Of a DNA stretch of 19,063 bases, positions 6,409 to 13,185 are shown piece by piece. A model generated the notes under the pieces. It saw only the letters and a program-made list of their open reading frames with translations. It made no database searches and had not been told where the DNA came from. The first letter of the stretch is position 1. Each line of letters starts with the position of its first letter. Source of the DNA: an uncultured Pseudanabaenaceae cyanobacterium (lineage in GTDB: Bacteria > Cyanobacteriota > Cyanobacteriia > PCC-9006 > JAAUQQ01); assembly GCA_938015405.1 (NCBI GenBank), contig CALLPZ010000206.1, positions 1 through 19,063 on the forward strand. Reading direction: 5' to 3'. The translations under genes and the position numbers were made by a program.

Positions 6409-7446
6409 ATGGCTCGTTTAATCTCAACTCGTCTCGGGAAAGGCCTATCCAGCGGATTGCTATTCAGCCTTCTCGGCGCTGTGATGGTGACGAGCTGTGC
6501 CAGCAGTTACGAGTCCAGCAGTGCTCCTAGGGACATGGCTGGCAGTGCCATGAACAATGCCATAGAAGCGGACATCGTCGCCCAAAGTGCTCCGGCCCTG
6601 CCAACGGATGGTGCAGTCCAGGAAAAGTCTGCCGAATCCCTCCCAGTCGAACCTGCGCCAGGCAGCCCCAGTCAATCCAAACCCCAGCTCATCAAAACCG
6701 CTGACCTTTCCATGGAAGTGGAAGACACCAGCACCGCCATTCAAGCTATCAGTCAGCTTATGGGCCAGGAGCAGGGCGACATCCTCAACCTCAATGAATC
6801 CGGCTCCAGCGATGCACGCCAAAGTGCCAACCTCAGCCTGCGCATTCCTGCGGCACGCCTCAATGCCACCCTGGAAAAGCTCGCGGCCTTGGGCGAGGTT
6901 GAGAACCGCAGCATCTCTGCCCAAGATGTCTCGGGCCAAATCGTCGACACCGATGCTCGACTACGCAACCTGCGCAAGCAAGAAGAAATGCTCCTCAAAA
7001 TCATGGAGAAATCTGGTGAAGTTCCAGATGTGCTTGCCGTCAGCCAAGAGCTAGCCAATGTGCGCCAAAATATCGAACAAATCGATGCCCAGCTCAAATT
7101 ACTCAAGTCTCAAGTTGCTTACTCAACGATAAATATCTATCTATCTGAGCCTGCAACCTTCAGCGCACCCAGTCGAACAAAATTCAGTACCGAGCTAAAA
7201 AATACCTGGGAAGAATCCACCGATAGCGTCCTGGGCTTTAGCAGAGGCTTGATCAAGCTGGGCTTAGCCCTACTGGTCTGGAGTCCTTATCTAGGCATCC
7301 TGGCGCTGCTGATTTGGGGAGCAAAGCGGAGTCTGCGCAATCGTCGCGATCGCCGAATTGCAAGGAAACAGGCAGCCATGCAACAGGCAGCCATGCAACA
7401 ACCAACCCAGCCCTCCCCAACCGCCCCTTCCGAAACACAAAGCTAA
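6409..7446 (+). CDS. DUF4349-type lipoprotein with coiled coil and C-terminal membrane helix
   Basis: A 345-aa envelope protein. Seen: a lipoprotein signal peptide with lipobox VTSC (lipidated Cys 30); a low-complexity S/P/A linker (31-92); a globular region with KTADLSMEVEDTSTAIQAI (96-114) and NLSLRIPAARLNATLEKLAALGEV (141-164), the DUF4349 pattern; a coiled coil (about 178-235, DARLRNLRKQEEMLLKI onward) followed by VAYSTINIYL; then a hydrophobic helix (about 281-304) and a basic, Q/A/P-rich tail. Being both lipidated and membrane-spanning fits the DUF4349 layout, in which a periplasmic domain is anchored at both ends. The ATG at 6409 is fixed by AGGAGG nine bases upstream; an in-frame upstream start at 6334 is less likely. 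The tail carries an exact 15-base tandem duplication. The function of the family is unknown. Confidence 0.88.
   Translation: MARLISTRLGKGLSSGLLFSLLGAVMVTSCASSYESSSAPRDMAGSAMNNAIEADIVAQSAPALPTDGAVQEKSAESLPVEPAPGSPSQSKPQLIKTADLSMEVEDTSTAIQAISQLMGQEQGDILNLNESGSSDARQSANLSLRIPAARLNATLEKLAALGEVENRSISAQDVSGQIVDTDARLRNLRKQEEMLLKIMEKSGEVPDVLAVSQELANVRQNIEQIDAQLKLLKSQVAYSTINIYLSEPATFSAPSRTKFSTELKNTWEESTDSVLGFSRGLIKLGLALLVWSPYLGILALLIWGAKRSLRNRRDRRIARKQAAMQQAAMQQPTQPSPTAPSETQS
7371..7400 (+). repeat. Exact 15-bp tandem duplication in the DUF4349 gene tail
   Basis: GGCAGCCATGCAACA occurs twice back to back (7371-7385 and 7386-7400), encoding a doubled QAAMQ unit in the charged tail. The copies are identical, which suggests a recent replication-slippage event. 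Confidence 0.9.
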
Positions 7447-7460
7447 CGCATCCACAACAA

Positions 7461-7488
7461 AACCTTGGGGCATCTCAACCCCAAGGTT
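7461..7488. terminator. Bidirectional terminator, perfect 10-bp stem
   Basis: AACCTTGGGG (7461-7470) and CCCCAAGGTT (7479-7488) form a perfect 10-bp stem with an 8-nt loop, 15 bases after the lipoprotein stop and 26 bases after the stop of the convergent membrane protein gene. Read on the minus strand it is followed by a T-rich TTGTTGTGG. Confidence 0.75.
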
Positions 7489-7513
7489 CAACTCACGTTA
7501 ATCGCGCTGTGCG

Positions 7514-8098
7514 TTAATCACTCTGCAATGGCTTGAGCTGGCTGGAATGCTTCTTCCAACAGTCTTGGCTAATGAAAAGTTCATCCACCAGCAGGTGGTA
7601 CTGATCAGAATTCGAGAACAGCTCCTGGAATTCCTCCGTGGCGGACTGGGCCCAAAACATCGCCTGCCGATTACTCTCAAAATCAAAGTGAACCAGGCCA
7701 TGCACCAAGTTGAAGCCCGTTAAAGCCAGTAAAGCAACCAAAAGCCAAAACCGCATCTGACTAAAGCTGGCAGCAACCATGCCATAGATCACGAGTCCCA
7801 ATATCCCCCCCAAAAGCACCTGGATTGCCAGCGGCAAGTCTGTCAAAGAGCCGACCAACAGCAAGCCAGTGATGCTCGAAAAGACTGTGATGTGAGCCTT
7901 GCCGAGCCTGAAAGAAGAGGCTTTCCTCGGCGGCTGCGGCAACAGATCGACAGCCTGTCCGGCAAGATTAACAAAGGAAGATGGAACCAGTTGATTGATC
8001 ATTTCGGACCTGGTGCGAAACAGCAGCATTGCCTCGAGCTTGGTCTCGGTCTTTGAAGCAGGTGAGAATAAAGAACAATTTGCTCTGAAGTCGAGCAT
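7514..8098 (-). CDS. Small membrane protein of unknown function
   Basis: A protein of up to 194 aa that I do not recognise. Seen: a soluble N-terminal part (about 1-68); three probable membrane helices, ITVFSSITGLLLVGSL (about 70-85), AIQVLLGGILGLVIYGMVAA (about 91-110) and FWLLVALLALTGFNLVHGLV (about 117-136); then a soluble, acidic C-terminal tail with FDFESNRQAMFWAQSATEEF. The start is uncertain: the first ATG at 8098 has no ribosome site, an ATG at 8029 has GAGG only two bases away, and an ATG at 8002 (MINQLVPSS) has AGG at about six bases and would give 162 aa. All three keep the helices. It stands alone and is convergent with the lipoprotein gene across a shared terminator. Confidence 0.72.
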   Translation of the reverse strand: MLDFRANCSLFSPASKTETKLEAMLLFRTRSEMINQLVPSSFVNLAGQAVDLLPQPPRKASSFRLGKAHITVFSSITGLLLVGSLTDLPLAIQVLLGGILGLVIYGMVAASFSQMRFWLLVALLALTGFNLVHGLVHFDFESNRQAMFWAQSATEEFQELFSNSDQYHLLVDELFISQDCWKKHSSQLKPLQSD

Positions 8099-8461
8099 TG
8101 AATCTGAGGAAAAGGCTTCTGGGGCTGAACTAGAAGCAGTACAACTTTTTTAACATCCGCCGAATCGCTTGCAATCCGTTACCTTGCCAAATCGTAATCA
8201 CCGTAGAAATTCCCAGCAGAAAGTGAAATTCACTGAGTTGAATTCATCGACAAAGTCCACAGCAAGACAAAAAGGCCTTAGGGTGCACTGAAAATCCGTA
8301 CATGCCACACCGAACCTCCACTTAAAAACTAAGCGGATCTACGCGGGTGTTTGGACAAGCCCAAATACAGGCATCAGTCATGATCTCGCAGCCACGAACC
8401 AGCCGAGATCAAGTCCATAAACCCAGTAGGATAAACGAGTAATCTCCTTAGATAGGGATCG
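8099..8461. other. 363-base divergent spacer with several palindromes
   Basis: No gene is seen. It should carry divergent promoters for the membrane protein (-) and the DUF6816-like gene (+). Symmetric sites present: AGTGAA-a-TTCACT (8222-8234) directly followed by TGAATTCA (8239-8246); AAGGCCTT (8272-8279); and TGATCTCG (8381-8388) with CGAGATCA (8404-8411). These could be operator sites, but no regulator can be named. Confidence 0.5.
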
Positions 8462-9283
8462 ATGGCACAACGTTGGATGAGGAGATGGGGCAATATTGTG
8501 GCGATCGCGGCCCTACTATGGCTCTGCAGCACGGGCATGGCCATGGCCGGACCACTCAGCGATCGCATGGCTCAATACCCCCAATGGACCAGCCCACCCA
8601 AAACCCAAAAAGCCGTCGAAGACCTGGCCTATCCCGACTGGTTCCAAGGAGATTGGCAAGCCACCTGCACCCTCATTGAAGCCACGGCTCCTCTGGCACC
8701 GGAGGTCAACAGTCCGGGCTTTGATGGCAATCTCACCATGGTGGACAAGCCAGTCAGTTTTGAGGTGCGCTTCATTGCCCGCCGTGCCCAGCAAGGCTCT
8801 CGGGCTCCAGCCTTAGCCGCACCTGTAGAAGTCGTTTCTGACAGAGCCTACAACGGCTTGAATATCGCCAAGGCTTACCTGGGTGAAGAGCTCGTCTCCA
8901 CTGTGGAAGTGGATGCCAAGAATCCCAACCGCCAAATCACGACCCTACGGGATAGTCGCCAACTGGTTTCTGTGATCCCGGCCCGAGCCACCGAACAGCC
9001 CGATGCCGATGACTTCATCACGAGCGAAATATTTCAGCAGGTCTTTCGCGGAACCGGCAATCCCTATCTCAACCAAGTTGAGACGACGACGGCTTACCAT
9101 TACCAACCTGACCAAAGCCCACCCATCCTGGCCGATCAGATCACCGCTGTTTACCTATCGCCCAAGGATGAGGATTACTTCAAAGTCGGCAAGCAGCCCA
9201 TCGCCATTTATAAATATCGGCTGACGTTAAGTCCTGAGAATGCGGTTGAACCGTCAAAGCGACGCACCAACTTTGCAGGATAG
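8462..9283 (+). CDS. Exported DUF6816-like protein
   Basis: A 273-aa protein with a signal peptide (WGNIVAIAALLWLCSTGMAMAG region, likely cut near residue 29-30). The mature part opens with LSDRMAQYPQWTSPP and AVEDLAYPDWFQGDWQATCTL, followed by APLAPEVNSPGFDGN and PVSFEVRF. From memory these match the DUF6816 family shared by cyanobacteria and plant chloroplasts, with plant members predicted in the thylakoid lumen; I could not check this against a database. Later segments include YNGLNIAKAYLG, FITSEIFQQVFRG, ADQITAVYL and IAIYKYRLTL, suggesting a beta-rich, lipocalin-like barrel, which is inference. The ATG at 8462 begins the signal sequence; an AGGG lies four bases upstream, closer than ideal. 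It is transcribed alone or with the HAD gene 171 bases on. Biochemical role unknown. Confidence 0.8.
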   Translation: MAQRWMRRWGNIVAIAALLWLCSTGMAMAGPLSDRMAQYPQWTSPPKTQKAVEDLAYPDWFQGDWQATCTLIEATAPLAPEVNSPGFDGNLTMVDKPVSFEVRFIARRAQQGSRAPALAAPVEVVSDRAYNGLNIAKAYLGEELVSTVEVDAKNPNRQITTLRDSRQLVSVIPARATEQPDADDFITSEIFQQVFRGTGNPYLNQVETTTAYHYQPDQSPPILADQITAVYLSPKDEDYFKVGKQPIAIYKYRLTLSPENAVEPSKRRTNFAG

Positions 9284-9337
9284 TGACACCGCTTTGGCCA
9301 CTTCACTGAGCCCAGACAGAACGGGTCAGTCCTAGAG

Positions 9338-9415
9338 ATGGCAGGCCGTGAATTGGTAGACCGTGAGTTAGCAGACCGTGAGATGGATAGCATCAGCCTG
9401 ACTTCATTCAGCTGA
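9338..9415 (+). repeat. Three 15-bp tandem repeats inside a 25-codon open frame
   Basis: GCAGGCCGTGAATTG, GTAGACCGTGAGTTA and GCAGACCGTGAGATG (9341-9385) are three diverged 15-bp units. An ATG at 9338 reads through them as AGREL-VDREL-ADREM and continues to a TGA at 9413-9415, giving a 25-aa peptide. No convincing ribosome site is seen, so the repeat is certain and the peptide speculative. Confidence 0.55.
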
Positions 9416-9454
9416 GTTCGACCGAGAAATAAGCTCTACGTTTCCCAAGTTTCT

Positions 9455-10063
9455 ATGATCTCCCTTCAAGACCGGACCCACTGGATCTTTGACATGGACG
9501 GCACCTTGACCGTCGCCCAGCATGACTTCGAAGCCATTCGCGAAAGCCTGGGCCTACCCGCTGGCCAAGCCATTCTAGAATCGCTCGCACAGCTGTCAGA
9601 GGAAGAAGCCGCGCCGATCCATGCCCGGCTGGACCAAATCGAGCTAGACATTGCCCAATCTGCCCAGGCTCAACCCGGGGCGATCGCCCTCCTCTCCACC
9701 CTGCAGGAGCAAGGGAAAAAAGTCGGCATCCTGACCCGCAACACCCGACCGGGTGCCGACGCAACTCTAGCGGCTAGCCAGCTTGCCCATTTCTTTGAAT
9801 CCGAGCATGTCCTCAGCCGCCAATGCTGTGCTCCCAAGCCAGACCCAGAGGGCATTCATCAACTGCTCCAAAGCTGGAATGCCCCTCCCGAGCAAGCCGT
9901 CATGGTGGGAGACTATGTCTTTGACCTCATGGCAGGCCGCAATGCAGGGACTGCCACCATTCATCTGGATGTCACGGGGGCGTTCCCTTGGCCGGACCAA
10001 GCCGATGTCAAAGTCACCAGCCTTGACTCACTCCTAGGACTCCTCACTGCAACAGAAGTCTGA
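9455..10063 (+). CDS. HAD-superfamily (subclass IA) phosphatase
   Basis: A 202-aa hydrolase related to phosphoglycolate phosphatase. Seen: motif I FDMDGTLT (12-19, nucleophile D13 and acid/base D15); motif II with T94 in ILTRNTR (92-98); motif III K128 in APKPDPEG (126-133); motif IV GDYVFDLMAGRNAG (152-165, metal-binding D153 and D157). An alpha-helical cap lies between motifs I and II (about 20-75), as in subclass IA. All catalytic residues are present, so it should dephosphorylate a small phosphorylated metabolite; phosphoglycolate is possible but not shown by the sequence. The ATG at 9455 has no clear Shine-Dalgarno. It is followed after 199 bases by a small exported peptide gene. Confidence 0.92.
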   Translation: MISLQDRTHWIFDMDGTLTVAQHDFEAIRESLGLPAGQAILESLAQLSEEEAAPIHARLDQIELDIAQSAQAQPGAIALLSTLQEQGKKVGILTRNTRPGADATLAASQLAHFFESEHVLSRQCCAPKPDPEGIHQLLQSWNAPPEQAVMVGDYVFDLMAGRNAGTATIHLDVTGAFPWPDQADVKVTSLDSLLGLLTATEV

Positions 10064-10226
10064 AGAAGCCTGTCATCCTCCCCCGCATGGCTTGGGCGCG
10101 ATCTATCAGCTCTCTCAGAAATTTTCAGAAATGTATCCTGGGATTCAGACAAAACTTATCTGCTTCTAATTTTACTCCCAGCCCGCTTGGGTACCTTGGA
10201 GATATTCAAGGGATGAGCCCAATCAG

Positions 10227-10257
10227 GACTCTCCTCGGCCCAACTGGGCAAGGAGTC
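10227..10257 (+). promoter_or_regulatory. Hairpin enclosing the Shine-Dalgarno of the 69-aa gene
   Basis: GACTC-t-CCT (10227-10235) pairs with AGGAGTC (10251-10257), and inside it GCCC (10238-10241) pairs with GGGC (10246-10249) around AACT. The right arm contains the AGGAG ribosome site located seven bases before the ATG at 10263, so the fold would hide the site. Pairing is read directly; regulation is inferred. Confidence 0.45.
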
Positions 10258-10262
10258 TGAAC

Positions 10263-10472
10263 ATGAAACGCTATATTGCATTGGCTGCTGCTGTGGGCGC
10301 GATCGCCCTCACCCCAGGCCTAGGCCAAGCCGCGACACCGAAGGATCTCGAGTTTCAAAGCTATCGCAGCATTCAGCAACAAGACAGAGCTGCACAGCCC
10401 AACAGTCGCTTGCTGAATAACAATAACTTCCAAGGCCATGGCCTACGCAATAAGTTGGTCTACAGCGATTAA
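10263..10472 (+). CDS. Small exported protein of unknown function
   Basis: A 69-aa protein not recognised. Seen: a signal peptide (MKRYIALAAAVGAIALTPGLGQA, likely cleaved after GLGQA at residue 23) and a polar mature peptide of about 46 residues rich in Q, N and R, with YRSIQQQDRAAQ, LLNNNNFQGHG and the end LVYSD. No cysteines and no membrane helix are present in the mature part. A strong AAGGAG sits seven bases before the ATG, inside a potential hairpin. A HIP1 octamer lies inside the signal-peptide codons. It is followed by a strong terminator, so it forms the end of a transcription unit. Predicted location is periplasm, lumen or medium. Confidence 0.8.
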   Translation: MKRYIALAAAVGAIALTPGLGQAATPKDLEFQSYRSIQQQDRAAQPNSRLLNNNNFQGHGLRNKLVYSD

Positions 10473-10518
10473 GGATGCTGAGACCAGTCTTATTACGATA
10501 TTCAATAGAACGTGATTA

Positions 10519-10565
10519 GCAAAAAGCGCAGCAGGAAGAGACCCCCTTCCTGCTGCGCTTTTTGC
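10519..10565. terminator. Strong bidirectional terminator, perfect 20-bp stem
   Basis: The arm at 10519-10538 is the exact reverse complement of 10546-10565, giving a 20-bp stem with a 7-nt loop (AGACCCC). The stem base is A5/T5-rich (GCAAAAAGCG...CGCTTTTTGC), giving a T run in both directions. It separates the convergent 69-aa gene and GST-like gene and should serve both. Confidence 0.93.
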
Positions 10566-10609
10566 GTTACCCCATTGAGCTTGAACAGTCGCTCCAGGGT
10601 TGACCCTGA

Positions 10610-11488
10610 CTAGTCAATCGAAATTTTCTGAGGCACTCCTTCTGGGGCAGGCTGGGGAGGACGGCTCTCATCGATTTTGCGGAAATCCAAATAGAGCTTC
10701 TCGCGCCAATCGAAGAAGGCCTTGTAGGCAGGGTTATCAGCCAAACCAGGAACCCCCTTACCTTTCAAACCCATGGGCATATCCAACGCTGGACTGGCCG
10801 GGAACTTGGTGTACATGCTCAAACCTGCAACCGCAAAATCGGCCAGGGTGGGATGCTCCGCCACCAGGTAGGGCTTCTCGGAAAGCATAATGCTCAGAGC
10901 TTCCAGGTTTTGAGCCAGATCTTCTTTGGCGGCCTTCACTGCCTCAGGACCATAGCCAATAACGGTGCCCCCTACGTTAAGCACTTCACCGGGCACTGCA
11001 CCGATGACCGTTTTCACAGCATTGGGAATGTTGCTGGCCACCAGATTGCCTAGGTTGCGAGCACTATCGGGAAGGTTGTCGACCAACTTGGTGATAGCCG
11101 CTGGGGTTTGGGTGGGGAAGAAGGCTGTGCGGAAATCGGCATCCTGGTTGAAAGCACCGATCATTGCGGTGCGGCCATTGAGAGCGATGGAAGCATCGGC
11201 CCATTCTTCCAACATGAGGGTGAGGGCTCGCTGCTGGGCATTGAGGGGCAAGATGGGATTTTCGGGATGCTTCTTGTCAAGGTAGAAGGCGATCGCCGTC
11301 GACCCCGCAATGATGTCATCGCCATCCTTGAGGACGGGTACCTGACGCTGGCCAGACATACGAAAGAGATCAAGCTGACCGATGCCGGGGGTCACTTCAA
11401 CCTTGCGATAGGACAGGTTCTTGTAATCCAAGATGAACCGTACTTTTTCGCAGAAGTGGGAGAGTTCAAACTGGTATAGCTCTAGCAT
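10610..11488 (-). CDS. Glutathione S-transferase-like protein
   Basis: A 292-aa protein. Seen: a thioredoxin-fold GST N-terminal domain starting MLELYQFELSHFCEKVRFIL (one cysteine, C13, at the usual CxxC/S position), the cis-proline block RQVPVL (49-53, P51), and IIAGSTAIAFYL (59-70), equivalent to the ES-x-x-I-x-x-YL glutathione-binding helix. A helical GST C-terminal domain follows, with EEWADASIA and, near the end, PYLVAEHPTLADFAVAGLSMY, the normal N-capping and helix motif. Between them lies an unusually long insert (about 130-205), which makes the protein longer than the common 200-230 aa. The ATG at 11488 is preferred, with AAGG close upstream; the frame extends further but without family similarity. 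It is divergent from the RNase D-like gene. The substrate is unknown; detoxification or redox roles are inferred. Confidence 0.88.
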   Translation of the reverse strand: MLELYQFELSHFCEKVRFILDYKNLSYRKVEVTPGIGQLDLFRMSGQRQVPVLKDGDDIIAGSTAIAFYLDKKHPENPILPLNAQQRALTLMLEEWADASIALNGRTAMIGAFNQDADFRTAFFPTQTPAAITKLVDNLPDSARNLGNLVASNIPNAVKTVIGAVPGEVLNVGGTVIGYGPEAVKAAKEDLAQNLEALSIMLSEKPYLVAEHPTLADFAVAGLSMYTKFPASPALDMPMGLKGKGVPGLADNPAYKAFFDWREKLYLDFRKIDESRPPQPAPEGVPQKISID

Positions 11489-11751
11489 TGCCTTAGGCCT
11501 ATGGCGAGTTTCTGATGGGGCTGTAGTGAGAAGGGCTATTTTCGAAAAGGCCCCATACGCTTCCATCGTAGAAGAGATAGCTAGGGGCGAGTGTGGCAAA
11601 AGATAGAGAATTACATCAAATTTGACGCTTGGTTTTCATTTCTCAACGGTAGGTGTGTCTTTAGGCACAAGCTTGTCTCCTGATCAGCCTCTACCGCGGG
11701 GCGCTGGTCACCTACCATAGGTACACCGATGAAACCGGAAGCAACGCTTGC
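11489..11751. promoter_or_regulatory. Divergent promoter region of GST-like and RNase D-like genes
   Basis: A 263-base spacer with two dyads: ATGGGGC (11515-11521) with GCCCCAT (11550-11556), enclosing the perfect palindrome TTTTCGAAAA (11539-11548); and GGTAGGTG (11648-11655) with CACCTACC (11709-11716). The first lies close to the GST-like start and may be an operator; the second lies in the likely 5' leader of the RNase D-like gene. No promoter hexamers were confidently placed. Confidence 0.4.
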
Positions 11752-12960
11752 ATGGTGTCTCCACCGAAAGTCCGTAAAAAGAAGCAGGTTGTCCACCAAG
11801 ACATCACCACTGCCGAGCAGCTCAAGCAATTTGCCCAGGACAATCAAGGCATCACCTGGCTTGGCTTTGATACAGAATTTATTAACGAGAAACGTTTCTA
11901 TCCGCTGCTGTGCCTTATCCAGGTGATTACGGAGCATGGGGTTTATATCCTGGATCCGCTCACGCTTCCCGACCTGGATCTGTTTCTGGCCATGGTCGAA
12001 GATCCCAATATCTTAAAAATTACCCATGCCGGGGAAAACGACTATCGTCTGCTAAATGCCCTCTATGGTACCTATCCCAAAACTCTCTTTGACACGCAGA
12101 TTGCGGCGGGCTTTCTCACCTTCACCTATCCCATTTCCTTTCAAAAGCTCGTCGCCAGTGAATTGAAAGTATCGCTGAATAAATCCTCCTCAGTCACAGA
12201 TTGGCAAGCGCGGCCTATTCGGCCTCAGCAACTCACCTATGCCCTCAATGACGTGCTCTATCTACCAGAGCTGTGGCGAGGAATGACAGCCCAACTCGAG
12301 CAGCTAAACCGAGCCCATTGGTGCCAAGAGGAAGTGGACAAATGGACGGAAGCGTCTTACTACCAATCTGATGATGTGGCATCGCTGTTCAAGAGCACCC
12401 TCCACACCCACCTCAATCAACAGGCCAGAATGTTCCTAGTGCGCCTCATGGCTTGGCGGCTAGAGGAGGCCAAACGACGCAATATCACGAAAGATATGGT
12501 GTTTCCCACCAAGAAAATGATGATGGTTGCGAAGGGAATTGGGCAAGGCTTATCGAGCCTACGCCAAAATCGGCTGATTTCTGACAAGCTGATTAAAACC
12601 CATGGGAAGTTGTGGGAGAAACTATTTCAAGCACCTATGAGCGATGAGGAGAAAGCTCTCTTTAAGCTCATGCAACCTTGGACGGAGGAAACGCCAGAGG
12701 AGGCAATTAGTGCAGAATTTCTCTATCTATTGATTCGAGAGCGCTGCTTTAAAGCCGGAATGGCTCATTCCATCGTGTTGTCGAAGTCCGCATTGCGCAA
12801 TCGCAATCAATCCCTGAATTCGGGCTGGCGCAGGGAGTTGCTGGGTGACAGTTTAGTTCGCTGGATTCAATCGCGACAGCTAGTGGCATTTGATGTACAG
12901 AGCGATCGCTGCGTGGTTAATTTTGTAGACGACAATCCTAGTCACGAAGCCTCTAGCTGA
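11752..12960 (+). CDS. rnd: RNase D-like 3'-5' exonuclease with HRDC domain
   Basis: A 402-aa DEDDy-family exoribonuclease. Seen: Exo I GFDTEFINEKRF (38-49, D40 and E42); Exo II THAGENDYRLL (91-101, D97); FDTQIAAGF (113-121); Exo III YALNDVLYLPEL (163-174, Y163 and D167); then an HRDC domain (about 218-295, with LVRLMAWRLEEAKRRNI and VFPTKKMMMVAKGI) that would bind RNA. A further C-terminal segment (about 300-400) has no domain I can name. All four metal-binding acidic residues and the general-base Tyr are present. RNase D trims 3' ends of tRNA and small RNA precursors. The ATG at 11752 begins the frame; no obvious Shine-Dalgarno was seen. It is divergent from the GST-like gene and convergent with the CHAT gene. 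Confidence 0.93.
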   Translation: MVSPPKVRKKKQVVHQDITTAEQLKQFAQDNQGITWLGFDTEFINEKRFYPLLCLIQVITEHGVYILDPLTLPDLDLFLAMVEDPNILKITHAGENDYRLLNALYGTYPKTLFDTQIAAGFLTFTYPISFQKLVASELKVSLNKSSSVTDWQARPIRPQQLTYALNDVLYLPELWRGMTAQLEQLNRAHWCQEEVDKWTEASYYQSDDVASLFKSTLHTHLNQQARMFLVRLMAWRLEEAKRRNITKDMVFPTKKMMMVAKGIGQGLSSLRQNRLISDKLIKTHGKLWEKLFQAPMSDEEKALFKLMQPWTEETPEEAISAEFLYLLIRERCFKAGMAHSIVLSKSALRNRNQSLNSGWRRELLGDSLVRWIQSRQLVAFDVQSDRCVVNFVDDNPSHEASS

Positions 12961-13185
12961 CACAGCTGGGAAACTTGCAGTTGAAACGACACCGACAGAA
13001 ACCAAACCTGTCGATGCAGGTGATTGAAATGCCAACGACTCCGGGGTCTGCACAAGCAAACATAATTCATGTAGGCACAACTTAGGTGATTCGCTAGAGC
13101 GACCAGAAACTCAGTTTTTTCAGACTGATGTCAGCGAGTCAGCCTACCCCTATCAAGCTGCCCCCCAACCCAAGACAGCAGTCCA

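Noticed and set aside
11108..11479. 123-codon plus-strand frame over the GST-like gene
   Set aside because: Antisense to the conserved thioredoxin-fold domain; a shadow.
12993..13013. Inverted repeat CGACAG/CTGTCG between RNase D-like and CHAT genes as terminator
   Set aside because: Only 6 bp with a 9-nt loop and no T tract on either strand; too weak to call, although the convergent arrangement makes a terminator here expected.
13014..13085. 23-codon frame in the 225-base spacer between the RNase D-like and CHAT genes
   Set aside because: No ribosome site, no pattern, and length expected by chance; the spacer shows no supportable feature.
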